Shown: in pieces, positions 56,418-64,000 of the stretch
Layout: every line of letters starts with the position of its first letter
Position numbering within the stretch: the first letter of the stretch is position 1
NCBI GenBank assembly: GCA_019116945.1
Contig: DXAR01000176.1
Coordinates: 1 to 64,000, forward strand
Reading direction: 5' to 3'
Length of the DNA: 64,000 bases
DNA from: Candidatus Janibacter merdipullorum
GTDB taxonomy: Bacteria > Actinomycetota > Actinomycetes > Actinomycetales > Dermatophilaceae
Position numbers and translations under genes: made by a program
The notes under the pieces: generated by a model
Databases searched by the model: none
Told to the model about the DNA's origin: nothing
Seen by the model: only the letters and a program-made list of their open reading frames with translations

Positions 56418-58550
56418 TCAGGCGTCGATGCGCTCCCGATCGAGCTGGTCCGCGGAGGAGACGATGAACTCCCTCCGCGGGTCGACGTCCTTGCCCATGA
56501 GCAGCTCGAAGACCTCCTCGGCGATCTCGAGATCCTCGGTCGTCACACGGCGCAGCAGCCGGTGGCGCGGGTCCATCGTCGTCTCGGCCAGCTGGTCGGC
56601 GTCCATCTCACCCAGGCCCTTGTAGCGCTGGATCGGCTGCTTGATGTTCTTGCCCTTGGCCTGGAGCGAGGCGAGCTTCTTGCGCATCTCCGCCTCGGAG
56701 TAGGTGTAGATGAGCTCGTTCTTCTTCGAGCCGGGGTTGACCACCTCGATGCGGTGCAGCGGCGGCACAGCGGCGAAGACCTTGCCCGCCTCGACGAGGG
56801 GACGCATGTAGCGGAAGAAGAGGGTGAGAAGCAGTGTGCGGATGTGGGCGCCGTCGACATCGGCGTCGGTCATGATGATGATCTTGCCGTAGCGCGCCGC
56901 GTCGAGGTCGAAGCTGCGCCCGGACCCGGCCCCGATGACCTGGATGATCGAGGCGCACTCGGCGTTCTTGAGCATGTCGCCCACGGCGGCCTTCTGCACG
57001 TTGAGGATCTTGCCGCGGATGGGCAGCAGCGCCTGGAACTCGCTGCTGCGGGCCTCCTTGGCGGTGCCCATGGCCGAGTCCCCCTCGACGATGAAGAGCT
57101 CGGTCGCCTCGACGTCGGTGCTGCGGCAGTCCCGCAGCTTCGGCGGGAGGGTGGACGTCTCGAGGGCGTTCTTGCGCCGCTGGGTCTCCTTGTGCAGCCG
57201 GGCGGAGATCCGCGACTTCATCTCCGCGACGACCTTCTCCAGGAGCTGGGTCGCCATCTGCTTCTCGCCGCGCTTGGGCGAGGTGAGGCGCGAGGTCAGC
57301 TCGGTCTCGACGACCTTGGTGACGATGGAGCGCACCGCGCTCGTGCCGAGCACCTCCTTGGTCTGGCCCTCGAACTGCGGCTCGGCGAGGCGGACGGTGA
57401 CGACAGCGGTGAGCCCGGCGAGGACGTCGTCCTTGTCGACCTTGTCGTTGCCCACCTTGAGCTTGCGGGCATTGGCCTCGAGCTGCTTGCGGAAGACCTT
57501 GAGGAGGGCCTGCTCGAAGCCGGCGACGTGGGTCCCGCCCTTCGGCGTCGCGATGATGTTGACGAAGGAGGAGACCTTCGCGTCGTAGCCGGTCCCCCAG
57601 CGCAGGGCGATGTCGACGCCGCACTCGCGCTCGACCTCGGTCGGGGTCATGTGCCCCTGGTCGTCGAGCACCGGCACGGTCTCGGTGAAGGTCCCGGTGC
57701 CCTCGAGGCGCCAGACATCGGTCACCGGCTGGTCGGGCGCGAGGAAGTCGACGAACTCGCTGATGCCGCCGTCGTGGTGGAAGGTCTCCTCGATCGGCTC
57801 CTCCCCCCGCTCGTCGCGGACGACGAGGGTGAGGCCGGGCACGAGGAAGGAGGTCTGCCGCGCCCGGGCGGCGAGTGCCGCCAGGTCGATGCTCGCGTCC
57901 TTGAGGAAGATCTGCGGGTCGGCCCAGTAGCGTACCCGGGTTCCGGTGACGCCCCGCTTGGCCTTGCCGACGACCTCGAGCTCGCTCCCCTGGTCGTAGG
58001 CCGTGAACTCGTTGTCGGGGGACTTCTCCCCCTTCGCCCCCGCCACGTCGGAGAAGGTGCCCGGCTCACCGCGACGGAAGCTCATGGCGTAGGTCTTGCT
58101 CGCCCGGTCCACCTCGACGTCGAGGCGCGAGGAGAGGGCGTTGACGACGGAGGCGCCGACGCCGTGGAGGCCACCGGAGGCGGTGTAGGAGCCGCCGCCG
58201 AACTTCCCGCCCGCGTGGAGCTTGGTGTAGACGACCTCGACGCCCGTGAGGCCCGTCCGGGGCTCGATGTCGACGGGGATCCCGCGGCCGTTGTCACGCA
58301 CCTCGACGGAGTCGTCGGCGTGGAGGACGATCTCGATCCGGTCGCCGTGGCCGCCGAGGGCCTCGTCGACGGCGTTGTCGATGATCTCCCACATGCAGTG
58401 CATGAGGCCGCGCTGGTCCGTCGAGCCGATGTACATGCCCGGTCGCTTGCGGACCGCCTCGAGCCCCTCGAGCACCTGCAGGTGGTGGGCGGAGTAGTCC
58501 TGGACGGACTTGGTGCTGGCGGTCTTCTTCGCGGTGGCTGCCGGAGGCAC
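56418..58550 (-). CDS. parE: DNA topoisomerase IV subunit B
   Basis: A 710-residue ATPase subunit of topoisomerase IV. The GHKL ATP site is IIDNAVDEALGGHGDRIEIVLHADDSVEVRDNGRGIPVDIEP and GGLHGVGASVVNALS; the TOPRIM domain is LFIVEGDSAMGTAKEARSSEFQALLPIRGKILNV with the metal Asp in IIIMTDADVDGAHIRTLLLT. C-terminal YKGLGEMDADQLAETTMDP is typical of ParE/GyrB. The GTG at 58550 is an inference because the upstream frame is shadow; SD is weak. It is on the opposite strand to parC, separated by the permease. Confidence 0.9.
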   Translation of the reverse strand: MPPAATAKKTASTKSVQDYSAHHLQVLEGLEAVRKRPGMYIGSTDQRGLMHCMWEIIDNAVDEALGGHGDRIEIVLHADDSVEVRDNGRGIPVDIEPRTGLTGVEVVYTKLHAGGKFGGGSYTASGGLHGVGASVVNALSSRLDVEVDRASKTYAMSFRRGEPGTFSDVAGAKGEKSPDNEFTAYDQGSELEVVGKAKRGVTGTRVRYWADPQIFLKDASIDLAALAARARQTSFLVPGLTLVVRDERGEEPIEETFHHDGGISEFVDFLAPDQPVTDVWRLEGTGTFTETVPVLDDQGHMTPTEVERECGVDIALRWGTGYDAKVSSFVNIIATPKGGTHVAGFEQALLKVFRKQLEANARKLKVGNDKVDKDDVLAGLTAVVTVRLAEPQFEGQTKEVLGTSAVRSIVTKVVETELTSRLTSPKRGEKQMATQLLEKVVAEMKSRISARLHKETQRRKNALETSTLPPKLRDCRSTDVEATELFIVEGDSAMGTAKEARSSEFQALLPIRGKILNVQKAAVGDMLKNAECASIIQVIGAGSGRSFDLDAARYGKIIIMTDADVDGAHIRTLLLTLFFRYMRPLVEAGKVFAAVPPLHRIEVVNPGSKKNELIYTYSEAEMRKKLASLQAKGKNIKQPIQRYKGLGEMDADQLAETTMDPRHRLLRRVTTEDLEIAEEVFELLMGKDVDPRREFIVSSADQLDRERIDA

Positions 58551-58755
58551 GAGGTGGGCCGGTCCTTGTCGTCGGGGTGGGTGGCTCCTCGCAGGGTAGT
58601 CCGCTCCCCCTGAGGGACCGTGGAGGTCCTCGGTGGTGTCGCGGGACGTGGGTTGCGTCACGCCACGCTGGACGGGTGCTGTCCGGGAAGGCTTTTGCGT
58701 GTTTGACTGTTGTCCCAGACGTCCACGGCAACACGCAGGAGAATCGAGGCAACAC

Positions 58756-58980
58756 GTGAACGCGACTCTGGCCAGCCCCCTGACCGCAGCCGACCGCTGC
58801 GACCGCTGCGGCGCCAGGGCATACATCCGCGCCCGGCTCCACGCCGGCGGAGAGCTGCTCTTCTGCGCCCACCACGGGCGTGAGCACATCCCGGCACTGA
58901 AGGACCTCGCGGAGATCGAGGACGAGTCCGCTCGCCTCGACGAGTCGACCCCGGCCTCGGCGCCGGTCGACGAGCGCTGA
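58756..58980 (+). CDS. DUF7455 small zinc-ribbon-like protein
   Basis: A 74-residue protein beginning LTAADRCDRCGARAYIRARLHAGGELLFCAHHGREH: one CxxC and one CxxH pair that suggest a single zinc site. The tail is acidic (LAEIEDESARLDESTPAS). This is the DUF7455 family of actinobacteria, function unknown. The GTG start follows CAGGAG by some bases, beginning VNATLASP. It is divergent from parE, as in related genomes. Confidence 0.75.
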   Translation: MNATLASPLTAADRCDRCGARAYIRARLHAGGELLFCAHHGREHIPALKDLAEIEDESARLDESTPASAPVDER

Positions 58981-58999
58981 CCGGACCCCTCGTCCGCTC

Positions 59000-59515
59000 G
59001 TGCTGACTCTGGCGACGGAGGTCGCCCCCGATCCCACGGGTGTCACCCTGTGGCTCGGCATCGCGATCTTCGTCGTCGGTGTCCTCGGCATCGTCCTCCC
59101 GGTCCTGCCGGGGCTGCTCTTCTGTGTCGGCGCAGTCCTGCTCTGGGCCATCGGCACGGGCGGTCAGACCGCGTGGATCACCTTCGGGGTCGTCCTCGCC
59201 CTCTACGCCATCGGGGTGACCCTCCAGCTGCTCATCCCGGGACGTCGGATGAAGCGCGAGGGTGTCGGCGGCCTGACCCTGCTGCTCGGCGTCGTCGGAG
59301 CGATCATCGGGTTCTTCGTCATCCCGGTCGTCGGCCTGCCGGTCGGCTTCGTCCTCGGGATCTTCGCGGCGGAGTACGGCCGTTTCCGCGAGCTCGACCG
59401 CGCCTGGTCGGCGACGAAGTCAGCCCTGCGCGGGGTCCTGCACAGCATGGGGATCGAGCTCGTGACCGCGCTGCTCATCGCCGTCACGTGGACGGTCGGG
59501 GTCCTCGCGCACTGA
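59000..59515 (+). CDS. DUF456 membrane protein
   Basis: A 171-residue protein with four to five transmembrane segments rich in Gly (LWLGIAIFVVGVLGIVLPVLPGLLFCVGAVLLWAIG, GLTLLLGVVGAIIGFFVIPVVGLPVGFVLGIFAAEYGRFREL), which identifies DUF456. The family's role is unknown. The GTG start is 19 bases beyond the small zinc-ribbon gene, so they may share a transcript. It converges with the DUF3040 gene, whose stop lies 20 bases away. Confidence 0.78.
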   Translation: MLTLATEVAPDPTGVTLWLGIAIFVVGVLGIVLPVLPGLLFCVGAVLLWAIGTGGQTAWITFGVVLALYAIGVTLQLLIPGRRMKREGVGGLTLLLGVVGAIIGFFVIPVVGLPVGFVLGIFAAEYGRFRELDRAWSATKSALRGVLHSMGIELVTALLIAVTWTVGVLAH

Positions 59516-59535
59516 CGGCGGAACCGGACCGCGGT

Positions 59536-59994
59536 CTACCAGCCCTGGCCCTCGCGCCGGCGCTCCTCCCAGCGCTGCTCCATCCGCTCCATGAAGCTGC
59601 CCTGCTTGGGCGTCTTGCTCGTCCTGGGGGTGGAACCGCGGCCGGGCAGCCCGCCCTTGCGCTTGGCGGTGGGCTTCTTCACGGAGCCGTCGTCGGTGAC
59701 GACGCCGAGGCCCTTCGGCGCGGTGGAGCTCGCTCGGCCGGGAGTGAGCGCCAGGGCGACGGCCGCGACGATGAGCACGAAGCCAGCCACCCCGATCCAT
59801 ACCGAGGTGTTGATGCCGAGGACGACGATGCCGAGTCCGGCCAGCGCACCGATGATGCCGACGGCGACCCGCCGACGGTCGGTGCCGGGAGCCCCCTTCG
59901 CTCCGTTCATCTGTGACGCGAAGCGAGGATCCTCGGCCCGGATGGCCTCTTCCATCTCCTCGAGCATCTGCCGCTCACGCTCTGACAGCGCCAC
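59536..59994 (-). CDS. DUF3040 membrane protein
   Basis: A 152-residue protein of the actinobacterial DUF3040 family. The diagnostic N terminus MALSERERQMLEEMEEAIRAEDPRFASQM is followed by two hydrophobic helices (VAVGIIGALAGLGIVVLGINTSVWIGVAGFVLIVAAVALAL) and a basic, Gly/Pro-rich tail (KKPTAKRKGGLPGRGSTPRTSKTPKQGSFMERMEQRWEERRR). Often found near cell-division genes in actinobacteria; the function is not known. Confidence 0.85.
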   Translation of the reverse strand: MALSERERQMLEEMEEAIRAEDPRFASQMNGAKGAPGTDRRRVAVGIIGALAGLGIVVLGINTSVWIGVAGFVLIVAAVALALTPGRASSTAPKGLGVVTDDGSVKKPTAKRKGGLPGRGSTPRTSKTPKQGSFMERMEQRWEERRREGQGW

Positions 59995-60107
59995 GGTGAC
60001 CTCCCTACGCCTTCATCTCGGACGGGCTAGCCCGCGTCTTCACCGCGGTCGCGCCGCCGTGTGGTTCTCATTCTAGGTCGCTCGCCGGGCTTGCGGTAGG
60101 CCGACCC

Positions 60108-61349
60108 TCAGGGACCCCTCCGGCGATCCTCGCGCTCGCCGAGGAGGCTCGCGGGCCGGACGCTCCCCGCCCCGAAGCGCGCACTGGCGCGGTCGATCGC
60201 CCGATCCGCGTCCCGCCACCCGTGCTCGGGCTCGTCGAGCGCCACCTGCACGGGAGTCGACGCCGCCTCGCTCAGCTGCTCGACCCGCACGCCGACGAGC
60301 CGGACGCGGGCCCGCTGCAGCCCCAGGGCGTCGTAGAGCTCACGCGCCTGCGCGGCGATCTCCCGGGAGACATCCGTCGGGTCGCGAAGGGAGCGTGACC
60401 GGCTGATCGTCGTGAAGTCGGCGAAGCGCACCTTGATGCTCACGGTGCGGCCGACGAGCCCGGCGGCGCGCAGCCGGGAGGCGACCTTGTCGCTGAGGCC
60501 GAGCAGGGTCCGGTGCACGACCTCCGGGTCGTCGACGTCGTGGCCGTAGGTGCGCTCGTTGCCGATGCTGCGCTCGCGGCGGACCGGCTCGACCGACCGC
60601 GGGTCCCGCCCCCAGGCGAGGTCGTGCAGGTGCGCGCCGGTGGCCTCACCGAGGCCACGGACGAGGGTCTCGCGCGGGGTGTGGGCGATGTCCGCGACGG
60701 TCTTGAGGCCCAGCCGCGCCAGGGCCTCCTCGGTCCGGTCCCCCACGCCCCACAGCGCCGCGACGGGCAGCTGCTGGACGAAGGTGACGACCTCGGCCGC
60801 CGGGATGACGAGGAGACCGTCGGGCTTGGCCAGGCCGGAGGCGAGCTTGGCCACGAACTTCGAGCTGGCGACACCCACGGAGCAGGTGATGCCCTGCTCG
60901 TCGACGACCCGGTCACGGATCTGCTGCGCGATCGTCGCCGGGGAACCCATGAGTCGGACCGCGCCGGCGACGTCGAGGAAGGCCTCGTCGGTGCTCAGCG
61001 GCTCGACGAAGGGGGTGATGTCGGCGAAGGTCGCCATGACCGCCGAGGAGATGCGGGAGTAGAGCTCGTGGTCGGGCGCGAGGACGGTGGCCTGCGGGCA
61101 CAGGCGTCGGGCCCTGCCCATGGGCATGGCGGAGGTGACTCCGAAGGCGCGCGCCTCGTAGGTCGCGGAGAGGACGACGCCGCGGTTGCCGCCGCCGATG
61201 ATGACGGGCGTCCCCTTGAGCTCCGGTCGGGCCAGCAGGGAGGCATGGGCGAAGAAGGCGTCCATGTCGACGTGCAGGATCGTGCACCCGGTGTCGTCCG
61301 GAGGCCCGTGACCGGCCCGCGGCGGGGGCCGGAACTGACGCCGGCTCAT
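60108..61349 (-). CDS. dinB: DNA polymerase IV (Y family)
   Basis: A 413-residue translesion DNA polymerase. Catalytic motifs are ILHVDMDAFFAHASLLARPELKG and PLSTDEAFLDVAGAVRLMG, followed by TCSVGVASSKFVAKLASGLAKPDGL, a helix-hairpin-helix part (LWGVGDRTEEALARLGLKTVADIA) and the little-finger domain (VSIKVRFADFTTISRSRSLRDPT). No beta-clamp-binding motif stands out at the C terminus. The ATG gives MSRRQFRPPPRAG; the ORF track extends it. I found no LexA box upstream. The upstream methyltransferase ends ten bases before its start. Confidence 0.9.
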   Translation of the reverse strand: MSRRQFRPPPRAGHGPPDDTGCTILHVDMDAFFAHASLLARPELKGTPVIIGGGNRGVVLSATYEARAFGVTSAMPMGRARRLCPQATVLAPDHELYSRISSAVMATFADITPFVEPLSTDEAFLDVAGAVRLMGSPATIAQQIRDRVVDEQGITCSVGVASSKFVAKLASGLAKPDGLLVIPAAEVVTFVQQLPVAALWGVGDRTEEALARLGLKTVADIAHTPRETLVRGLGEATGAHLHDLAWGRDPRSVEPVRRERSIGNERTYGHDVDDPEVVHRTLLGLSDKVASRLRAAGLVGRTVSIKVRFADFTTISRSRSLRDPTDVSREIAAQARELYDALGLQRARVRLVGVRVEQLSEAASTPVQVALDEPEHGWRDADRAIDRASARFGAGSVRPASLLGEREDRRRGP

Positions 61350-61359
61350 CTCGACCCGG

Positions 61360-62139
61360 TCAGTCGCGGCGGGCGACGAGGTGTACCGCGGCACCGAGCG
61401 CGGAGAGGCCGATGCGGCCGTCGTCGGCCGCGGCGAGCTCCTCGAGCTCCAGGAGGGCCTGCCGGTCGGCCTCGGCGTCGACGTACTCGTGCGGGACGAG
61501 GTCGCTGAAGATCCGCACCCCTCGGGCATCGAGGGTGGTGAAGCCGGTGCGGGTGAGCATCTCGGCGAGGTCGCCGCGGTCGAAGCGCCGGGGCACCGGG
61601 TCCTCCTCGCCCCACCGGCCGTCCGCGCTCGTCAGCGCGGTCTTGGCCTGGTCGAAGCGTCCCGCGAGGGTCCGGGCGAGGACCGCGGCGATGCGCTGGG
61701 CCGTGACGAGCGAGAGGTTGCCGCCCGGGGCGAGGACGTCGGCGACGAGGGTGAGGGTGTGCTCCGGGTCCTCGACGTACTCGAGGACGCCGTGGCAGCA
61801 GAGGAGGTCGATCGACCCGGGGGTGATCGTCGTGGCGAGGCTGTCCGCGTCGCCCTGGACCGCGGTGACCCGGTCGGCGGCGCTGGACTCCTCGGCCCGA
61901 CGGGCCAAGGAGGCGAGGGCGTCGGCGTTGGGGTCGACGACGATGACGGAGTGGCCCTGCTCGGCGAGCGCGACGGCCAGACCGCCGGTGCCACCCCCGA
62001 GGTCGAGGACGCGAAGGGGGCGAGCGAGCTCACCGCGGCGGGACTCGCTGAGCTCGTGGAGCTGGGCCCAGACCGCAGCGGTGCGCACATTGCCCTCGAC
62101 GCTGCTGGCATCGCGGCGCCATGGTCGCTCGTCTGTCAC
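61360..62139 (-). CDS. Class I SAM-dependent methyltransferase
   Basis: A 259-residue methyltransferase with motif I LRVLDLGGGTGGLAVALAEQGHSVIVVDPNADAL, motif IV GSIDLLCCHGVLEYVEDPEHTL and LVADVLAPGGNLSLV. The substrate is unknown; it resembles the SmtA/UbiE-like group. The GTG at 62139 (VTDERPWRRDASS) is chosen for the AGGAG seven bases upstream. It lies directly upstream of dinB with ten bases between, so it probably shares the transcript. Confidence 0.82.
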   Translation of the reverse strand: MTDERPWRRDASSVEGNVRTAAVWAQLHELSESRRGELARPLRVLDLGGGTGGLAVALAEQGHSVIVVDPNADALASLARRAEESSAADRVTAVQGDADSLATTITPGSIDLLCCHGVLEYVEDPEHTLTLVADVLAPGGNLSLVTAQRIAAVLARTLAGRFDQAKTALTSADGRWGEEDPVPRRFDRGDLAEMLTRTGFTTLDARGVRIFSDLVPHEYVDAEADRQALLELEELAAADDGRIGLSALGAAVHLVARRD

Positions 62140-62180
62140 GTCTCGCTCCTGGTGGGTCGTGTGCCGAACACCCCCCAACC

Positions 62181-62558
62181 CTAGTCGCCACCTCCGACAC
62201 GCTCCCCCACCTCCACCTCGACCGGGCCGCCACCGATCCCGATCTCGTTGCCGTCCGGGTCACGGCAGGTCGCCTTGCGCACGCCGTTGTCGTAGGTCTC
62301 CCGGGCGACGGGGTGGACACCTCGCCCGGCCGCGGCACCCAAGAAGGCATCGAGGTCGCCGACGAAGAGGGTGACCAGCGAGTGACCCGCGTGACCGGGC
62401 GCCAGGACCGCGTACACGTGACCGTGCTCGGCGAGCGTCCACACCCGTTCGGTGTCGTTGGGGTCGAAGGACTCGACATCGCCGAGCAGGCGCTCGAACC
62501 AGTCGATGGCACGGGGCAGGTCGCTCACGGCGACCCCCGCGAAGAGATCGACATCCAT
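62181..62558 (-). CDS. VOC-family (glyoxalase/bleomycin-resistance-like) protein
   Basis: A 125-residue single-domain VOC protein: DVDLFAGVAVSDLPRAIDWFERLLGD at the start, FVGDLDAFLGAAAGRGVHPV in the second half, and the closing KATCRDPDGNEIGIG, the metal-site motif of the fold. It is adjacent to the TetR regulator on the same strand. The substrate is not predictable. Confidence 0.8.
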   Translation of the reverse strand: MDVDLFAGVAVSDLPRAIDWFERLLGDVESFDPNDTERVWTLAEHGHVYAVLAPGHAGHSLVTLFVGDLDAFLGAAAGRGVHPVARETYDNGVRKATCRDPDGNEIGIGGGPVEVEVGERVGGGD

Positions 62559-62595
62559 GGTTCTCCTCGGTCGCTGGGAAGTCAACTGTCGGCCG

Positions 62596-63345
62596 TCACG
62601 CCGTGGGGTCGGGTCCGTCGCCGCCGATCCGCACCGCGAGGCCGTCGAGGAGCAGCTCGAGCCCCTGCGTGAAGTCATGATCCGCCGTCTCAGGCGCCTC
62701 ACCCAGCGCGGGCGAGCGGAGCGTCGCCGCGGTGCGCGGGAAGCGCTCCGGGTCGACGACCTGGAGCAAGGCCTCGCCGTAGGCACGCTCGCTCGCGGAC
62801 TGCCCCTGGCCGGGCTCGCGGCCCTGCTCGAGCTCCTGCCGAAGGAGGGCGGACTGGCGGACGAAGCCACTGAGGGTCGTCAGGGCCATGAGCTGGTCAC
62901 CCCAGTCCAGGTCCGTCGGCGAGAGCGCCTCGAAGCCCTGCTCCAGCCAGGCGATCTGGTGCGGCCCCGACGGCGCCCGGTAGACGGGGACACGAGGAAG
63001 CCACGGGCGCTCCTGGTAGAGCGACCACAGGTCGACGGCCCACTGCCGCAGGCCTTCCCGCCACCCGGAGTCGCTGACGGTTCTCGACGGTGGCTCGGTC
63101 GCTGCGTCCACCATGAGCATGAGCAGCTCGTGCTTGGAGCCGACGTGGCGATAGAGGGACATGGCGGTCACCCCCAGCTCGTCGGCGACCTTGGGCAGCG
63201 TCGCGGCCTCCAGCCCACCCGCATCGGCGAGCCGGACGGCGGTGCCCACCACCGTCTCGACGTCGAGGGTCGACCGGCGCCCCCGTCGGTGCTGCGGTTC
63301 CGGCAGACGCCACAGACGTCGGAAGAAGTCGGGGACGTCGCTCAT
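62596..63345 (-). CDS. TetR-family transcriptional repressor
   Basis: A 249-residue TetR/AcrR repressor. The HTH is at residues about 25-75 (RRSTLDVETVVGTAVRLADAGGLEAATLPKVADELGVTAMSLYRHVGSKHELLMLMVDAA), followed by an all-helical TetR_C-type ligand domain. The ATG has GAGGATC six bases upstream. It is transcribed divergently from the DUF418 gene, over an AT-rich operator, so it probably controls that gene and itself. The VOC gene follows 37 bases downstream. Confidence 0.85.
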   Translation of the reverse strand: MSDVPDFFRRLWRLPEPQHRRGRRSTLDVETVVGTAVRLADAGGLEAATLPKVADELGVTAMSLYRHVGSKHELLMLMVDAATEPPSRTVSDSGWREGLRQWAVDLWSLYQERPWLPRVPVYRAPSGPHQIAWLEQGFEALSPTDLDWGDQLMALTTLSGFVRQSALLRQELEQGREPGQGQSASERAYGEALLQVVDPERFPRTAATLRSPALGEAPETADHDFTQGLELLLDGLAVRIGGDGPDPTA

Positions 63346-63396
63346 GCAGTCGATCCTCGGGGGGTCATGATCGGCAGCCTACCGACAATAAACTTC

Positions 63397-63417
63397 AAAC
63401 TTTACGACTTATAGTTT
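63397..63417. promoter_or_regulatory. Imperfect 21-bp palindrome between tetR and the DUF418 gene
   Basis: Half sites AAACTTTACG and CTTATAGTTT around one central base match in 8 of 10 positions when folded. They lie in the AT-rich 90-base gap between divergent genes, the usual place for a TetR operator. Confidence 0.55.
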
Positions 63418-63435
63418 AAACCCTATTCTTTTGGC

Positions 63436-64000
63436 GTGAGCACTCGAACTGCCCCCCGCACCTCGACGACGAGCACGCGCGTCCACGACGTCGACGCACT
63501 CCGGGGGTTCGCGCTCCTGGGGATCTTCGCCGTCAACATCACCTTCATGGCGTCGGCCTACCCCGGGAACCTCGTCACGGACCCGGACTTCGCATCCGGG
63601 TTCGACGAGGCTGCTCGGTTCGTGGTCGCGGCGCTCTTCTCGATGAAGTTCTACCTGCTCTTCTCGTTCCTCTTCGGGTACAGCTTCGTGCTCCAGATGG
63701 ATGCGGCCGAACGCGCCGGGAGGGCCTTCGTCCCGCGGATGCTGCGCCGGGTGCTGGGCCTCTTCGTCCTCGGGGTCGGGCACATCGTCCTGCTGTACGG
63801 AGGGGACGTCCTCACCACCTACGCGGTCGTGGGACTCCTCCTGCTCGCGATGCACCAGGTCCGCGATGTCGTGGCCCTGCGCACCGCGGCAGGGATCTAC
63901 GCGGTGGTGACGGCCTCCCTCGTGGGCAGCGCGATCTTCGTCGACCGCTCGGCCTTCATGCCCGGACGGGAGGAGGCGCTCGCCACGGCCGCCGATCAGA
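63436..64000 (+). CDS. DUF418-family membrane protein (truncated by window end)
   Basis: Open frame to the last base, absent from the ORF track because no stop occurs; 188 residues are visible. The N terminus VHDVDALRGFALLGIFAVNITFMASAY is the diagnostic DUF418/heparan-N-acetyltransferase-like motif with the DALRGFALLGI core, followed by helices KFYLLFSFLFGYSFVLQM and RVLGLFVLGVGHIVLLYGGDVLTTYAVVGLLLLA. Such proteins have about ten helices, and their function is unknown (some are linked to acyl or sugar export). The GTG start is 18 bases past the operator. Divergent to tetR, which probably regulates it. Confidence 0.82.
   Translation, partial: MSTRTAPRTSTTSTRVHDVDALRGFALLGIFAVNITFMASAYPGNLVTDPDFASGFDEAARFVVAALFSMKFYLLFSFLFGYSFVLQMDAAERAGRAFVPRMLRRVLGLFVLGVGHIVLLYGGDVLTTYAVVGLLLLAMHQVRDVVALRTAAGIYAVVTASLVGSAIFVDRSAFMPGREEALATAADQ

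Noticed and set aside
61350-61400. LexA box upstream of dinB
   Set aside because: No TCGAAC-N4-GTTCGA-like sequence is present near the dinB start or the upstream methyltransferase start.
1-64000. CGAAGGG as a KOPS/Chi-like oriented signal
   Set aside because: Both orientations are about equally frequent on the plus strand, whereas replication- or recombination-oriented signals are strongly skewed.
1-64000. CRISPR arrays, insertion sequences, prophage genes
   Set aside because: No regularly spaced direct repeats, transposase, integrase, terminase or phage structural proteins were found in the frames read.

Overview
This window is a high-GC chromosome segment of an actinobacterium. Actinobacterial families (DUF3000, DUF3040, DUF3159, DUF3710, DUF4193, DUF5998, SepH), a coproporphyrin-type heme pathway (HemQ) and frequent GTG/TTG starts point to Micrococcales. 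I infer something near Intrasporangiaceae (Janibacter/Knoellia-like), from gene content only. I see no prophage, insertion sequence or CRISPR array. Coordinates for starts were refined by hand from the ORF track; most long opposite-strand ORFs are GC-rich shadows.

Layout. 1-8 kb is a patchwork: a frameshifted MFS remnant abutting tRNA-Val(CAC), pabB-pabC, a DNA-binding MmcQ/YjbR protein, an XRE regulator, a decayed CYP152-type P450, a SigB/SigF-family sigma factor, a GAF-ANTAR regulator, and two gene remnants joined 5' end to 5' end. 8-18.6 kb holds catabolic and housekeeping genes (aldehyde dehydrogenase, secreted esterase, a tRNA-Gly/Cys/Val cluster, AidB-like acyl-CoA dehydrogenase, PPK2) and a DNA-repair pair (LigC ligase and a LigD-type primase-polymerase). 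18.9-22.4 kb carries a secreted nuclease, an orphan ectoine hydroxylase and MsrB.

22.4-44.5 kb is the conserved actinobacterial core block also known from Mycobacterium tuberculosis (roughly Rv2676c to Rv2701c): hemQ, cgoX/hemY, hemE, DUF3000, RNase D, dxs, TrmA-like methyltransferase, APC permease, two TrkA-type proteins, DUF3159, OB-fold protein, DUF3710, dut, DUF4193 and suhB. Inside it sit an HTH-MurA fusion, a small gene with a perfect LexA box over its start codon, and aconitase behind a 20-bp palindrome. 44.5-64 kb continues with ferrochelatase, sepH, tdk, a GNAT/acyl-CoA-synthetase-like fusion, topoisomerase IV genes parC and parE, dinB, and a TetR/DUF418 divergent pair cut by the window end.

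The most unusual genome-wide signal is a short word, CGAAGGG/CCCTTCG, seen about 70 times by eye with no strand bias, several times more than base composition predicts. Inverted pairs of it form the base of four terminator hairpins, and copies inside genes often force rare codons. This resembles the architecture of DNA uptake sequences, although its function here is unknown.
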